Shown piece after piece: positions 1 to 5,948 of a stretch of DNA of 8,316 nucleotides. A program made the position numbers and the translations under genes. The notes beneath the pieces are model-generated. The model saw only the letters and a program-made list of their open reading frames with translations. It did no database searches and had not been told where the DNA came from. The DNA is from AA29 sp041481445 (lineage in GTDB: Bacteria; Acidobacteriota; Vicinamibacteria; Fen-336): contig JBGPBV010000232.1 of assembly GCA_041481445.1 (NCBI GenBank), positions 1 through 8,316 of the forward strand. Direction: 5' to 3'. Position 1 is the stretch's first letter, and each line of letters begins with the position of its first letter.

Positions 1-165
1 GACGGTCCGGGCACGGACGCCCTCCTGCTCGGGCTCGTGAACGCCCGGCTGGCCCAGGGCCGTCCGCGCGAGGCGGCGGCGGCGGCGCAGCAGATGGAGC
101 AGAAGTACGCCGGCTCGCCCTACACCGCGCGCGCGAAGCAGCTCGTGTCCACCCTGAAGAAGTGA
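1..165 (+). CDS. C-terminal end of a TPR-like protein (5' end outside the window)
   Basis: Reading frame 1 is open from the window edge to TGA at 163-165 and gives 54 residues. The pattern LLLGLVNARLAQGRPREAA, followed by a second helix and a YAGSPYTARAKQL segment, fits a tetratricopeptide helix pair: small residues at the packing positions, then a Tyr-x-x-Ser-Pro turn leading into a final helix. This resembles the C-terminal repeats of TPR proteins such as CpoB/YbgF or BamD-like envelope proteins, but 54 residues are too few to name a family. It ends with a basic STLKK tail. The next gene (moaC) is convergent, so this is the last gene of its transcript. Alternatives are any TPR- or Sel1-like scaffold. 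I am fairly sure it is coding because of the helical periodicity and the fit to the downstream terminator-like structures. Confidence 0.7.
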   Translation, partial: DGPGTDALLLGLVNARLAQGRPREAAAAAQQMEQKYAGSPYTARAKQLVSTLKK

Positions 166-181
166 CCGACCAGGGAGCGCG

Positions 182-201
182 GCGCCGCAAAGCGGCGGCG
201 C
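182..201 (+). terminator. GC hairpin after the TPR gene, possible terminator
   Basis: GCGCCGC at 182-188 can pair with GCGGCGC at 195-201 around a 6-nt loop. A register with GCCGC (184-188) and GCGGC (192-196) around an AAA loop also works. It begins 17 nt after the TGA of the TPR gene. Downstream is G-rich and then TTT at 214-216, so there is no good U tract. It could be a weak intrinsic terminator or only an RNA 3'-end stabiliser. Confidence 0.35.
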
Positions 202-213
202 AGCGGTGGGGGG

Positions 214-269
214 TTTCAGGGGGGGCCGCGAAGCGCCGATCGTTCCCGGCGCGAGTGCCCCCCCTGAGA
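214..269. terminator. Large inverted repeat between convergent genes, likely bidirectional terminator
   Basis: TCAGGGGGGGC at 216-226 is a perfect reverse complement of GCCCCCCCTGA at 257-267. With a G-U pair and one more A-T pair the stem extends to 214-226/257-269, about 13 bp. Inside the 30-nt loop, GCGCC (233-237) can pair with GGCGC (248-252), giving a stacked inner stem. It sits between the TPR gene (ends 165) and the stop of moaC (289), which are transcribed toward each other. A symmetrical hairpin here could stop both transcripts. Neither flank has a clear T run, so termination may need Rho or the structure may protect 3' ends. The structure is seen directly; its function is inferred. 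Confidence 0.55.
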
Positions 270-288
270 TAGAAGACGGGGCCCTGGC

Positions 289-762
289 CTAGCGACGCCG
301 GGAGTACGTCCCGCTCCGGCCGCCCGTCTTGCGCACCAGGCGGATGTCCGTGATCGTCATCCCGCGGTCGGCCGCCTTGACCATGTCGTAGACGGTGAGC
401 GCGGCCACCGCCACCGCGTGGAGCGCCTCCATCTCCGCTCCCGTGCGCGCATCCGTGCGGACGCGGGCCTCGATCGCGAAGCCGTCGCGGCGGGGCCGCA
501 CCTCGACGTCCACGTGGGTGAGGGGCAGGGGGTGACAGAGCGGGATCGCCTCCGCGGTGCGCTTGGCCGCGAGCACGCCGGCCAGCCGCGCGACCTCCAC
601 GATGCCCCCCTTCGGGAGGGCGCCCGCGCGGGCCAGGCGCATGGCGGAGGGGGCGACGTGGATGCGGCCGCGCGCCACCGCCTCCCTCGCGGTGATGGGC
701 TTGGCGGAGACGTCGACCATGCGCGCGCGCCCGCCGGCGTCGACGTGGCTCAGCCGCGGCAC
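289..762 (-). CDS. moaC: Cyclic pyranopterin monophosphate synthase MoaC
   Basis: MoaC acts in the cytoplasm with MoaA in the first stage of molybdenum cofactor synthesis, converting 3',8-cyclo-7,8-dihydro-GTP to cyclic pyranopterin monophosphate. The 157-residue product has the usual family length and carries the whole conserved set: the GGRARMVDVS N-terminus, PKG with Lys51, AAKRTAE (66-71), IPLCHPL with His77, EMEAL (Glu110, Glu112), YDMVKAADRGM (Asp126, Lys129) and RKTGGRSG (Lys145). The GTG start at 762-760 is chosen because it keeps the conserved LSHVDAGGRARMVDV segment and puts Lys51 and His77 at the same numbers as in E. coli MoaC. The first ATG (Met15) would remove this segment. There is no clear Shine-Dalgarno sequence before the GTG, which lies only 23 nt after the moeA stop, so translation is probably coupled to moeA. 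It is the last gene of the moeA-moaC operon. The product ends in a short basic TYSRRR tail. Confidence 0.95.
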   Translation of the reverse strand: MPRLSHVDAGGRARMVDVSAKPITAREAVARGRIHVAPSAMRLARAGALPKGGIVEVARLAGVLAAKRTAEAIPLCHPLPLTHVDVEVRPRRDGFAIEARVRTDARTGAEMEALHAVAVAALTVYDMVKAADRGMTITDIRLVRKTGGRSGTYSRRR

Positions 763-785
763 GCGGGAGGACGGACGCCGTGTCG

Positions 786-2012
786 TCAGGCGGTCCCGTC
801 CCGCTCCAGGAAGTTGCCCAGGAGCACGGCCGGGGCCTTCTCGCCCGCCTCCGCGCGCCGCCGCTCGCTGTCGAGCACCACCAGCGCGTTGGCCCGCGCG
901 TGGGCGACCACGTCCGCCGACCCCACCGAGCGCAAGGGGGAGGCGACCAGGCGCCCGGCCTCGAAGCGCACGCGCGCGGGCAGGTGGTTGCGGCGGCCGG
1001 AGCGGTTGGTGGCGCTCTCCAGGAGCTCCACCTCCACCGTGGGCCGTGCGACCACGCGCGCCCCCTGCATGCGCAGCAGGGCCGCCCGCGCGAAGAGGTC
1101 GAAGGTCACCTGCGCGGAGACGGGATTGCCGGGAAGGCCGAACACGAGCTTGTCCCCGCGGCGGCCGAAGACGAGGGGCGCGCCCGGCTTGATCGCCACC
1201 TTGGTGAACAGGAAGCCGACGTCGAAGCGGGCCAGCACCTCCTCGACGAGGTCGAAGGCGCCCTCGGACACGCCGCCCGAGATCACGAGCACGTCGGAGG
1301 CGAAGCCCTCCCTCACCGCCTGCGCGATGAGGGGGGCCTGGTCGGGGACCACGCCCAGCGACCGCGCCTCCGCCCCCGCCCAGCGCGCCTGGGCCATGAG
1401 CGCGTACCCGTTGCTGTTGCGGATGCGGCCCCGCGTGGGCGCGTCCCACACCTCGACGAGCTCGTCCCCAGTCACCAGCACGGAGAGGGTCGGACGCCGG
1501 CCGACGAGGACCTTCGCCTTGCCGACCGCGGCCAGCACGGCCATGGTGGCGGGATCGATCGTGCCCCCCCGCGCGAGGACCTCGTCGCCCGCGTGCCCCT
1601 CCACCCCCTGGCGCGCGATGTGCGCCCCGGTGGCGACGGGCTCGAGGATCTCGACGCGCCGGCCGCCGTCGACGGCGCGCGTCTTCTCCACCGGCTGCAC
1701 GGCGGTGGCGCCCGCCGGCACCGGCGCCCCCGTCATCACCTGCATCGCCTGCCCGGGAGGGAGGGGCTGATCGGGCCACTGGCCCGCGCGCACCTGGCCG
1801 GCCACGGCGAGGACGACGGGGGCCTGCGCCACGTCGGCGGCCCGGACCGCGTAGCCGTCCATGGCCGAGCGGTCGAAAGGGGGCAGGTCGGCGTCCGCGC
1901 TCACGTCCTCGGCCAGGACGCGGCCAAGGGCTTCCGTGAGCGGCACCTCCTCGGCGCCGAGGATCGGGGTGTGCTTGAGGACGATGTCGAGGGCGGCGTC
2001 GACCGGGATCAT
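786..2012 (-). CDS. moeA: Molybdopterin molybdotransferase MoeA
   Basis: MoeA inserts molybdate into adenylylated molybdopterin, the last general step of Mo cofactor synthesis, in the cytoplasm. The 408-residue length is typical. The N-terminal MoeA domain has LTEALGRVLAEDV and PPFDRSAMDGYAVRAAD (44-60), then MTGAPVPAGATAV (93-105). The MoCF/MPT-binding domain (about 174-310) has VTGDEL (180-185), RIRNSNGYAL (196-205), SGGVSEGAFDLV (245-256) with Asp254, KPGAPL (275-280) and FGLPGNPVSA (291-300). A C-terminal beta domain fills about 330-408. Glu184, Asp224 and Asp254 match the conserved acidic residues of the active site described for E. coli MoeA (Glu188, Asp228, Asp259), and no key residue is missing. 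The ATG at 2012-2010 follows a good Shine-Dalgarno sequence, GGAAGGAAG (2027-2019), with 6-nt spacing. It is the first gene of the operon and is divergent from mtnA. No moaA, moaD, moaE or mogA is in the window. Confidence 0.95.
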   Translation of the reverse strand: MIPVDAALDIVLKHTPILGAEEVPLTEALGRVLAEDVSADADLPPFDRSAMDGYAVRAADVAQAPVVLAVAGQVRAGQWPDQPLPPGQAMQVMTGAPVPAGATAVQPVEKTRAVDGGRRVEILEPVATGAHIARQGVEGHAGDEVLARGGTIDPATMAVLAAVGKAKVLVGRRPTLSVLVTGDELVEVWDAPTRGRIRNSNGYALMAQARWAGAEARSLGVVPDQAPLIAQAVREGFASDVLVISGGVSEGAFDLVEEVLARFDVGFLFTKVAIKPGAPLVFGRRGDKLVFGLPGNPVSAQVTFDLFARAALLRMQGARVVARPTVEVELLESATNRSGRRNHLPARVRFEAGRLVASPLRSVGSADVVAHARANALVVLDSERRRAEAGEKAPAVLLGNFLERDGTA

Positions 2013-2030
2013 GCGGCTCTTCCTTCCTCA

Positions 2031-2036
2031 ATTGTA
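2031..2036 (-). promoter_or_regulatory. Candidate -10 box of the moeA-moaC operon
   Basis: On the minus strand TACAAT (2036 to 2031) matches the sigma70 -10 consensus at five of six bases, inside one of the few AT-rich patches of the divergent gap. No good -35 box is found at 16-18 bp. The predicted start near 2024 would leave a leader of only about 12 nt, cutting into the long purine Shine-Dalgarno run. An 8-bp palindrome GACGCGTC (2040-2047) and a CCGGG-N4-CCCGG repeat (2055-2068) lie just upstream and could bind a regulator. All of this is suggestive only. Confidence 0.35.
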
Positions 2037-2108
2037 GGCGACGCGTCCAGCGTTCCGGGCGGACCCGGTCGGCCGCGCCTCGCGGTTCTGGATTACGATG
2101 GACGTTTT

Positions 2109-2113
2109 GGAGG
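2109..2113 (+). promoter_or_regulatory. Shine-Dalgarno GGAGG that fixes the mtnA GTG start
   Basis: GGAGG lies 7 nt before the GTG at 2121, an ideal spacing. The ATG at 2098-2100 is in a different frame and sits upstream of this site, so the ribosome site supports GTG 2121. The next residues, FRTVAWED, match the usual MtnA N-terminus. Confidence 0.75.
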
Positions 2114-2120
2114 TCGCGGG

Positions 2121-3173
2121 GTGTTCCGGACCGTCGCCTGGGAAGACGAATCGGTCGTGCTGATCGACCAGCGCCGCCTGCCACAGGAGGAGTCCTACCT
2201 CGTCTGCCGGGAGCCGGCCGAGGTCGCCGCCGCCATCCGCGACATGGCGGTGCGCGGCGCGCCCGCCATCGGCGTCTCCGCCGCCCTCGGGATCGCCCTC
2301 GGGGCGCGCCGCTCGCGCGCGGAAGGCCCGGCCCTGCGCGAGGAGTTCGAGGCGGTGTGCGAGCAGATGCGCGTCACCCGGCCGACGGCGGTGAACCTCT
2401 TCTGGGCCATCGAGCGCATGCGCCGGCGCTTCGCGCGGGAGGAGCCGCGCGGGGGGACGGCGGTGCGCGACGGCCTCCTCGCCGAAGCACAGGCGATCCT
2501 CGACGAGGACGTGGCCGCCTGCCGGCGGATGGGCGACCTCGGCGCTGCGCTCATCACGCGGCCCTCGCGTGTCCTCACCCACTGCAACGCGGGCGCGCTG
2601 GCCACCGGCGGGTACGGCACCGCCCTCGGCGTGATCCGCTCCGCCGCCCGCGACGGCAAGGTGCTCGGCGTCTTCGCCGACGAGACACGCCCGTACCTCC
2701 AGGGCGCGCGCCTGACCGCCTGGGAGCTGTCCCGGGACGGCATCCCGACCACGCTCATCGCCGACAGCATGGCCGGCCACATGATGGCCACCGGCCAGGT
2801 CGACCTCGTAGTGGTGGGCGCGGACCGGATCGCCGCCAACGGCGACGTCGCCAACAAGATCGGCACCTACTCCCTGGCCGTGCTGGCCCGGGAGAACGGG
2901 CTCCCGTTCTACGTGGTCGCGCCCGTCTCCACCTTCGACCTCTCGATCGCGTCGGGGGCCGAGATCCCCATCGAGGAGCGTCCGGCGGAGGAGGTCACGC
3001 ACCATGCCGGCCGCCGCCTGGCCCCGGAAGGGATCGCGGTGCGCAATCCCGCCTTCGACGTCACGCCCCACCGCTACGTCTCCGCGATCGTGTGTGAGAG
3101 GGGAGTGGCGAGGCCGCCCTACACGGAATCGCTGCCGGCGCTGGCCGGCGCCCCCGCCGCGCCGCGGGGATGA
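2121..3173 (+). CDS. mtnA: S-methyl-5-thioribose-1-phosphate isomerase MtnA
   Basis: MtnA isomerises the aldose 5-methylthioribose-1-phosphate to methylthioribulose-1-phosphate in the cytoplasm, a step of methionine salvage from methylthioadenosine; in some bacteria it also feeds the DHAP shunt. It belongs to the eIF2B-alpha/beta/delta-like fold family. The 350-residue product has the normal length. Visible motifs are VVLIDQRRLP (12-21), MAVRGAPAIGV (42-52), RPTAVNLFWAI (87-97), LTHCNAGALATGGYGTA (152-168) with the catalytic Cys155, DETRPYLQGARLTAWEL (187-203), DSMAGHMM (215-222) and VVVGADRIAANGDVANKIGTY (230-250) with Asp235. Cys155 and Asp235 correspond to the Cys160/Asp240 pair of the Bacillus enzyme, which separates MtnA from true eIF2B subunits. 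The start is GTG with a strong GGAGG. Its TGA overlaps a possible ATG of tsaD, so the two genes form an operon. The gap to divergent moeA is 108 bp. No other methionine salvage gene is present. Confidence 0.95.
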   Translation: MFRTVAWEDESVVLIDQRRLPQEESYLVCREPAEVAAAIRDMAVRGAPAIGVSAALGIALGARRSRAEGPALREEFEAVCEQMRVTRPTAVNLFWAIERMRRRFAREEPRGGTAVRDGLLAEAQAILDEDVAACRRMGDLGAALITRPSRVLTHCNAGALATGGYGTALGVIRSAARDGKVLGVFADETRPYLQGARLTAWELSRDGIPTTLIADSMAGHMMATGQVDLVVVGADRIAANGDVANKIGTYSLAVLARENGLPFYVVAPVSTFDLSIASGAEIPIEERPAEEVTHHAGRRLAPEGIAVRNPAFDVTPHRYVSAIVCERGVARPPYTESLPALAGAPAAPRG

Positions 3174-3175
3174 CC

Positions 3176-4198
3176 ATGCGGCTGCTGGCCATCGAGACCT
3201 CCTGCGACGAGACGGCGGCCGCGGTCGTCGAGGACGGGCGGCGCATCCTCTCGAGCGTGGTGTCGACGCAGGCCGCCCTCCATGCGCCCTACGGCGGCGT
3301 CGTGCCCGAGCTGGCCTCGCGCCATCACCTCGAGAACATCTGCCCCGTGATCGACCAGGCGATGTCGGACGCAGGCCTGGGCTACCCGGAGCTGGACGCG
3401 GTCGCGGTCACGCAGGGGCCGGGCCTGGTGGGCTCGTTGCTGGTGGGCGTGCAGGCGGCCAAGGGGATCGCGTTCGTCCACGGCAAGCCGCTCGTGCCCG
3501 TCCACCACATCGCCGGCCACCTGGAAGCGCCCGCCCTCGCCCACGGCGAGATCCCGCTTCCCGCCCTCGCCCTCGTCGTCTCCGGCGGCCACACCAGCCT
3601 GTTCGAGGTGGCCGGGCGCGGCGAGTACCGCCTGCTCGGGCGCACTCGCGACGACGCGGCCGGGGAGGCTTTCGACAAGGTGGCCAAGCTCCTCGGCCTG
3701 GGCTATCCGGGCGGGCCCGTCATCGACCGGCTGTCCGAGGGCGCGGACGACCGGGCCCACGAGTTCACCATCGCGCGCATCAAGGACGGACGCCCCGACT
3801 TCTCGTTCAGCGGCATCAAGACCGCCGTGCTCTATCACGTCCGGCGCGAGGGGGTGCGGCCGGCCCAGGATCCCACGGACCCCCCCGCGGAGATCCGCGA
3901 CCTCGTGGCCTCCTTCCAGCGGGCGGTGGTCACCGCCCTGCTCCGGAAGCTCGAGGAGGCGGCGCGGGCGCGGCGCCCCCGGAGCCTGCTCCTCACCGGG
4001 GGGGTGGCCGCGAACCGGCGGCTGCGCGCGGAGGCGGCGCGGCTGGCCGACCAGCTCGGGCTGCCCCTGTTCGTGCCTCCCATCGCCCTCTCCACCGACA
4101 ACGCGGCCATGATCGGGGCCGCCGGCCAGGTCGCGTTCGACCGGGGAGTGCGCGGCGGCTGGGACCTCAACGCCCTTCCCCATCTCCCGCTCGGATGA
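3176..4198 (+). CDS. tsaD: tRNA N6-adenosine threonylcarbamoyltransferase TsaD
   Basis: TsaD, with TsaB and TsaE, transfers threonylcarbamoyl from threonylcarbamoyl-AMP to A37 of ANN-decoding tRNAs (t6A), an essential cytoplasmic modification. The 340-residue product shows the ASKH-fold pattern: AIETSCDETAAAVVED (5-20), VVPELASRHH (42-51), TQGPGLVGSLLVG (79-91), the metal ligands His111 and His115 in HHIAGH, SGGHTSL, DDAAGEAFDKVAKLLGLGYPG, FSFSGIKTAV, LLLTGGVAANRRLR and STDNAAM with metal-binding Asp308. Two starts are possible. ATG 3170 overlaps the mtnA stop (ATGA, 3170-3173) and adds Met-Thr. ATG 3176 has GGGGA 5 nt upstream, begins MRLLAIETSCDE like E. coli, and gives His111/His115 the E. 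coli numbers, so I prefer it. Either way the gene is tightly coupled to mtnA. No tsaB or tsaE is seen here. It is intact. Confidence 0.96.
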   Translation: MRLLAIETSCDETAAAVVEDGRRILSSVVSTQAALHAPYGGVVPELASRHHLENICPVIDQAMSDAGLGYPELDAVAVTQGPGLVGSLLVGVQAAKGIAFVHGKPLVPVHHIAGHLEAPALAHGEIPLPALALVVSGGHTSLFEVAGRGEYRLLGRTRDDAAGEAFDKVAKLLGLGYPGGPVIDRLSEGADDRAHEFTIARIKDGRPDFSFSGIKTAVLYHVRREGVRPAQDPTDPPAEIRDLVASFQRAVVTALLRKLEEAARARRPRSLLLTGGVAANRRLRAEAARLADQLGLPLFVPPIALSTDNAAMIGAAGQVAFDRGVRGGWDLNALPHLPLG

Positions 4199-4245
4199 CA
4201 CGCTGCGTCATGAAGGCGGGCCGCTCCGCCGCACGTGCACAAAAT

Positions 4246-4275
4246 TTGACAGCCCTCCCGGCCATCGGCTAACTT
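4246..4275 (+). promoter_or_regulatory. Sigma70-type promoter for the 83-residue gene
   Basis: A perfect -35 box TTGACA (4246-4251) is followed after 18 bp by TAACTT (4270-4275), which keeps the key T1, A2 and T6 of a -10 box. It lies in an AT-rich island after tsaD. Transcription would start near 4282 and leave a leader of about 23 nt before the TTG start. A palindrome GCACGTGC (4231-4238) sits 7 bp upstream of the -35 box and could be an operator. A weak GGCGG/CCGCC stem (4215-4219/4226-4230) may mark the end of the mtnA-tsaD transcript. Confidence 0.65.
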
Positions 4276-4291
4276 GATTTCAAGAGACTCC

Positions 4292-4300
4292 GCCGGGAGG
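4292..4300 (+). promoter_or_regulatory. Ribosome site GCCGGGAGG deciding the TTG start of the orphan gene
   Basis: GCCGGGAGG ends 4 nt before TTG 4305. An in-frame stop (TGA 4275-4277) lies just upstream and no other ATG, GTG or TTG occurs in frame before 4305, so this site and start define the N-terminus. The identical 9-mer with the same 4-nt gap precedes the TTG of grpE. Confidence 0.65.
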
Positions 4301-4304
4301 TGGC

Positions 4305-4556
4305 TTGGACCCCAAACGCCGCGCCCTGTCCGACTTCTACCGCGAAGAGTTCCTCCGCTACATCGAGTATTTCAAGGCCAACGGCATCCTCAGCGACGAC
4401 AGCGACGATGCCATGCAGCAGACCTGCCGGAAGCTGATGGCGGACCTCGACCAGGTCTGCGGGCAGGCCAACTTCCCCGCGGTCGCGGAGACGCTGCTCC
4501 AGAAGTTCGACGTCCTCACCCGGCTGAGCGAGCTGGACCCGCGCCAGGGCCACTGA
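4305..4556 (+). CDS. Small orphan helical protein, 83 residues
   Basis: I do not recognise this protein. It is predicted to be all helical: an aromatic-rich first helix (about 8-26, with Phe11, Tyr12, Phe16, Tyr19, Tyr22, Phe23), an acidic turn SDDSDD (30-35), a second helix (36-52, containing Cys41 and Cys52) and a third helix (58-77) ending in SELDP. There is no signal peptide and no membrane segment, so it is probably cytoplasmic. It is very likely real. It has a clear promoter 30 nt upstream of its start, a good Shine-Dalgarno sequence, a stop just before the only possible start (TTG), and a Phe/Tyr/Asp/Met-rich composition that random GC-rich frames do not give. It precedes the glycerate kinase, whose frame begins where this one stops. 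The three-helix size would suit a small adaptor or regulator, but that is only a guess; two Cys alone do not show metal or redox chemistry. Confidence 0.8.
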   Translation: MDPKRRALSDFYREEFLRYIEYFKANGILSDDSDDAMQQTCRKLMADLDQVCGQANFPAVAETLLQKFDVLTRLSELDPRQGH

Positions 4557-4557
4557 A

Positions 4558-4573
4558 GCGGGGGCGCCCCCGC
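4558..4573. repeat. Perfect 16-bp GC palindrome in the orphan gene-kinase junction
   Basis: GCGGGGGCGCCCCCGC is its own reverse complement and begins one base after the stop codon of the 83-residue gene. In RNA it can fold as a 6-bp stem with a GCGC loop. It has no T run after it, so it is not a standard terminator. It lies exactly where the kinase ribosome site should be. Possible roles are partial attenuation, mRNA processing, or a coupling element opened by ribosomes that finish the upstream gene. Confidence 0.5.
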
Positions 4574-4618
4574 CGCGGGCGCTCGGCCCGCCCCTCCCTC
4601 CCCCGCACCCGCGCCGGC

Positions 4619-5947
4619 CTGCGCCAGGCCGCCGCCGCCATCCTCTCCGCCGGCCTCCAGGCCGCCGATCCCGCGCGCCTCGTGCGGGCCGCGCTGCGCG
4701 TGGCGGGCGGCCGGCTGCGCCTGGCCGGCGAAGACTACGCGCTGGGCCGCGGCCGCGTGGTCGTTCTCGCCGCCGGCAAGGCCGCGGTGGCGATGGCGGG
4801 GGCGGCGGAGGAGATCCTGGGGGGGCGTCTCCACGACGCCCTCGCCGTCACGAGCGCCCCGAGCGCTCCGCTGGCGCGCACGCGGGTGGTGGTCGCCGGC
4901 CATCCCCTGCCGGATGCGCGCGGGCGGCAGGCGGCGGCGGAGGTCGAGGCGCTGGTGCGCGGGCGGCGGCCCGAGGACATCGTGGTCGTCCTCCTCTCGG
5001 GGGGCGCCTCCGCCCTCCTCCCCGCGCCGGTCGCGGGCGTGACCCTGGCCGACAAGGCCGCCGTCACGACCCAGCTCATGCGCGCGGGGGCCGGCATCTT
5101 CGAGCTGAACACCGTGCGCAAGCATCTCTCGCGGCTCAAGGGCGGCTCCCTGGCCCGGGCGGCGGCCCCGGCGCGGCTGGTCGCGCTCGTGCTCTCGGAC
5201 GTGGTGGGCGACGACCTGTCCACCATCGCCTCCGGGCCCACCGTCCCCGATCCCACGACCTACGCCGACGCGCTGCGCATCCTCGACGACCGCGGCCTGC
5301 GCGCCGTCGTGCCCGCCTCCGTGCGCCGCCACCTGGAGGCGGGCCTCCGCGGGGAGGCGGCGGAGACCCCCAAGCCCGGCGACCCCATCTTCCGCCGCGC
5401 GCGGACGCGCGTGATCGGCGGCAACCGCCTCAGCGTCGCCGCCGCCGCCCGCGAGGCGCGGCGGCAGGGACTGAGGCCGCTGGTGCTGACCACGCGCCTG
5501 GAGGGCGAGGCGCGCGAGGCCGCGCGCGTCCTCGTCTCCGTCCTGCGCGAGTGCGTGGAGAGCGGCCAGCCGGCGGCGCCGCCGGTGTGCCTGCTCGCCG
5601 GGGGGGAGACCACGGTGACGGTGCGCGGCGAGGGCCGCGGCGGCCGCAACCAGGAGATGGCGGTGGCGGGGGCGGCCCTCCTCGCCTCGTTCCCGGCGGA
5701 GGCGGTCGTGGCCTGCCTGGCCACGGACGGCATCGACGGCGCCAGCGAGGCGGCGGGAGGGGTGGCGGACCGGACGTCGCTGGCGCGCGCGCGCGCATTG
5801 GGGCTCGCCCCGGTGGAGGAGTTCCTGGCCCGGAGCGACTCGAGCGGCTTCCTCGCCCCCCTCGGGGACCTCATCGTGACGGGGCCCACAGGCACGAACG
5901 TGGTCGACCTGGCGGTGCTGCTCGCCGCCCGGCGGCCCGGCGTATAA
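4619..5947 (+). CDS. Glycerate 2-kinase (DUF4147/MOFRL family), start codon unresolved
   Basis: This family phosphorylates D-glycerate with ATP to 2-phosphoglycerate in the cytoplasm, feeding glycolate, serine or sugar-acid breakdown into lower glycolysis. Numbered from 4619 (442 residues, close to family length), it shows an N-terminal helix AAAAILSAGLQAADPARLV, VLAAGKAA with Lys54, GHPLPD, LLSGGASALLPAPVAGVTLADK, NTVRKHLSRLKGG, VLSDVVGDDLSTIASGPT, GGNRLSVAAAAREA, then the MOFRL part: GGETTVTV, GRGGRNQE (339-346), TDGIDGASEAAGG (369-381) and LIVTGPTGTNVVDL near the end. The late motif reads SDSSGFL where I would expect NDSYxFL, a small change. The start is odd: in this frame there is no ATG, GTG or TTG between 4277 and 4682. 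I mark CTG 4619, where family-like sequence begins. CTG 4553 overlaps the upstream stop (CTGA), and GTG 4682 would remove the first helix. None has a good Shine-Dalgarno sequence. Confidence 0.9.
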   Translation: MRQAAAAILSAGLQAADPARLVRAALRVAGGRLRLAGEDYALGRGRVVVLAAGKAAVAMAGAAEEILGGRLHDALAVTSAPSAPLARTRVVVAGHPLPDARGRQAAAEVEALVRGRRPEDIVVVLLSGGASALLPAPVAGVTLADKAAVTTQLMRAGAGIFELNTVRKHLSRLKGGSLARAAAPARLVALVLSDVVGDDLSTIASGPTVPDPTTYADALRILDDRGLRAVVPASVRRHLEAGLRGEAAETPKPGDPIFRRARTRVIGGNRLSVAAAAREARRQGLRPLVLTTRLEGEAREAARVLVSVLRECVESGQPAAPPVCLLAGGETTVTVRGEGRGGRNQEMAVAGAALLASFPAEAVVACLATDGIDGASEAAGGVADRTSLARARALGLAPVEEFLARSDSSGFLAPLGDLIVTGPTGTNVVDLAVLLAARRPGV

Positions 5948-5948
5948 T
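5943..5948 (+). promoter_or_regulatory. Perfect -10 box TATAAT before grpE
   Basis: TATAAT occurs in an AT-rich island of an otherwise GC-rich region, 37 nt before the TTG start of grpE, and contains the TAA stop (5945-5947) of the glycerate kinase. The -35 region (around 5919-5926, within the kinase codons) is GC-rich and poor, so an activator, an alternative sigma factor or an additional element may be needed. The position supports a separate grpE transcript. Confidence 0.5.

Noticed and set aside
721..730. GCGCGCGCGC run as a tandem repeat or Z-DNA element
   Set aside because: It encodes conserved Arg-Ala residues of MoaC and is explained by codon choice in GC-rich DNA.
780..2120. A long open + strand extension upstream of mtnA, opposite moeA
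   Set aside because: It has shadow composition, runs antisense to a clear MoeA, and the MtnA family N-terminus plus a GGAGG site start at 2121.
289..2184. A 631-codon open frame on the minus strand covering moaC and much of moeA
   Set aside because: Only its end, from 762 down, is MoaC. The rest is an Arg/Gly/Pro/Ala-rich shadow of moeA in another frame, typical of GC-rich DNA.
4358..5332. Long minus-strand open frame opposite the orphan gene and kinase
   Set aside because: Low-complexity Arg/Gly/Ala/His sequence with no motif or ribosome site; it mirrors the kinase codons.
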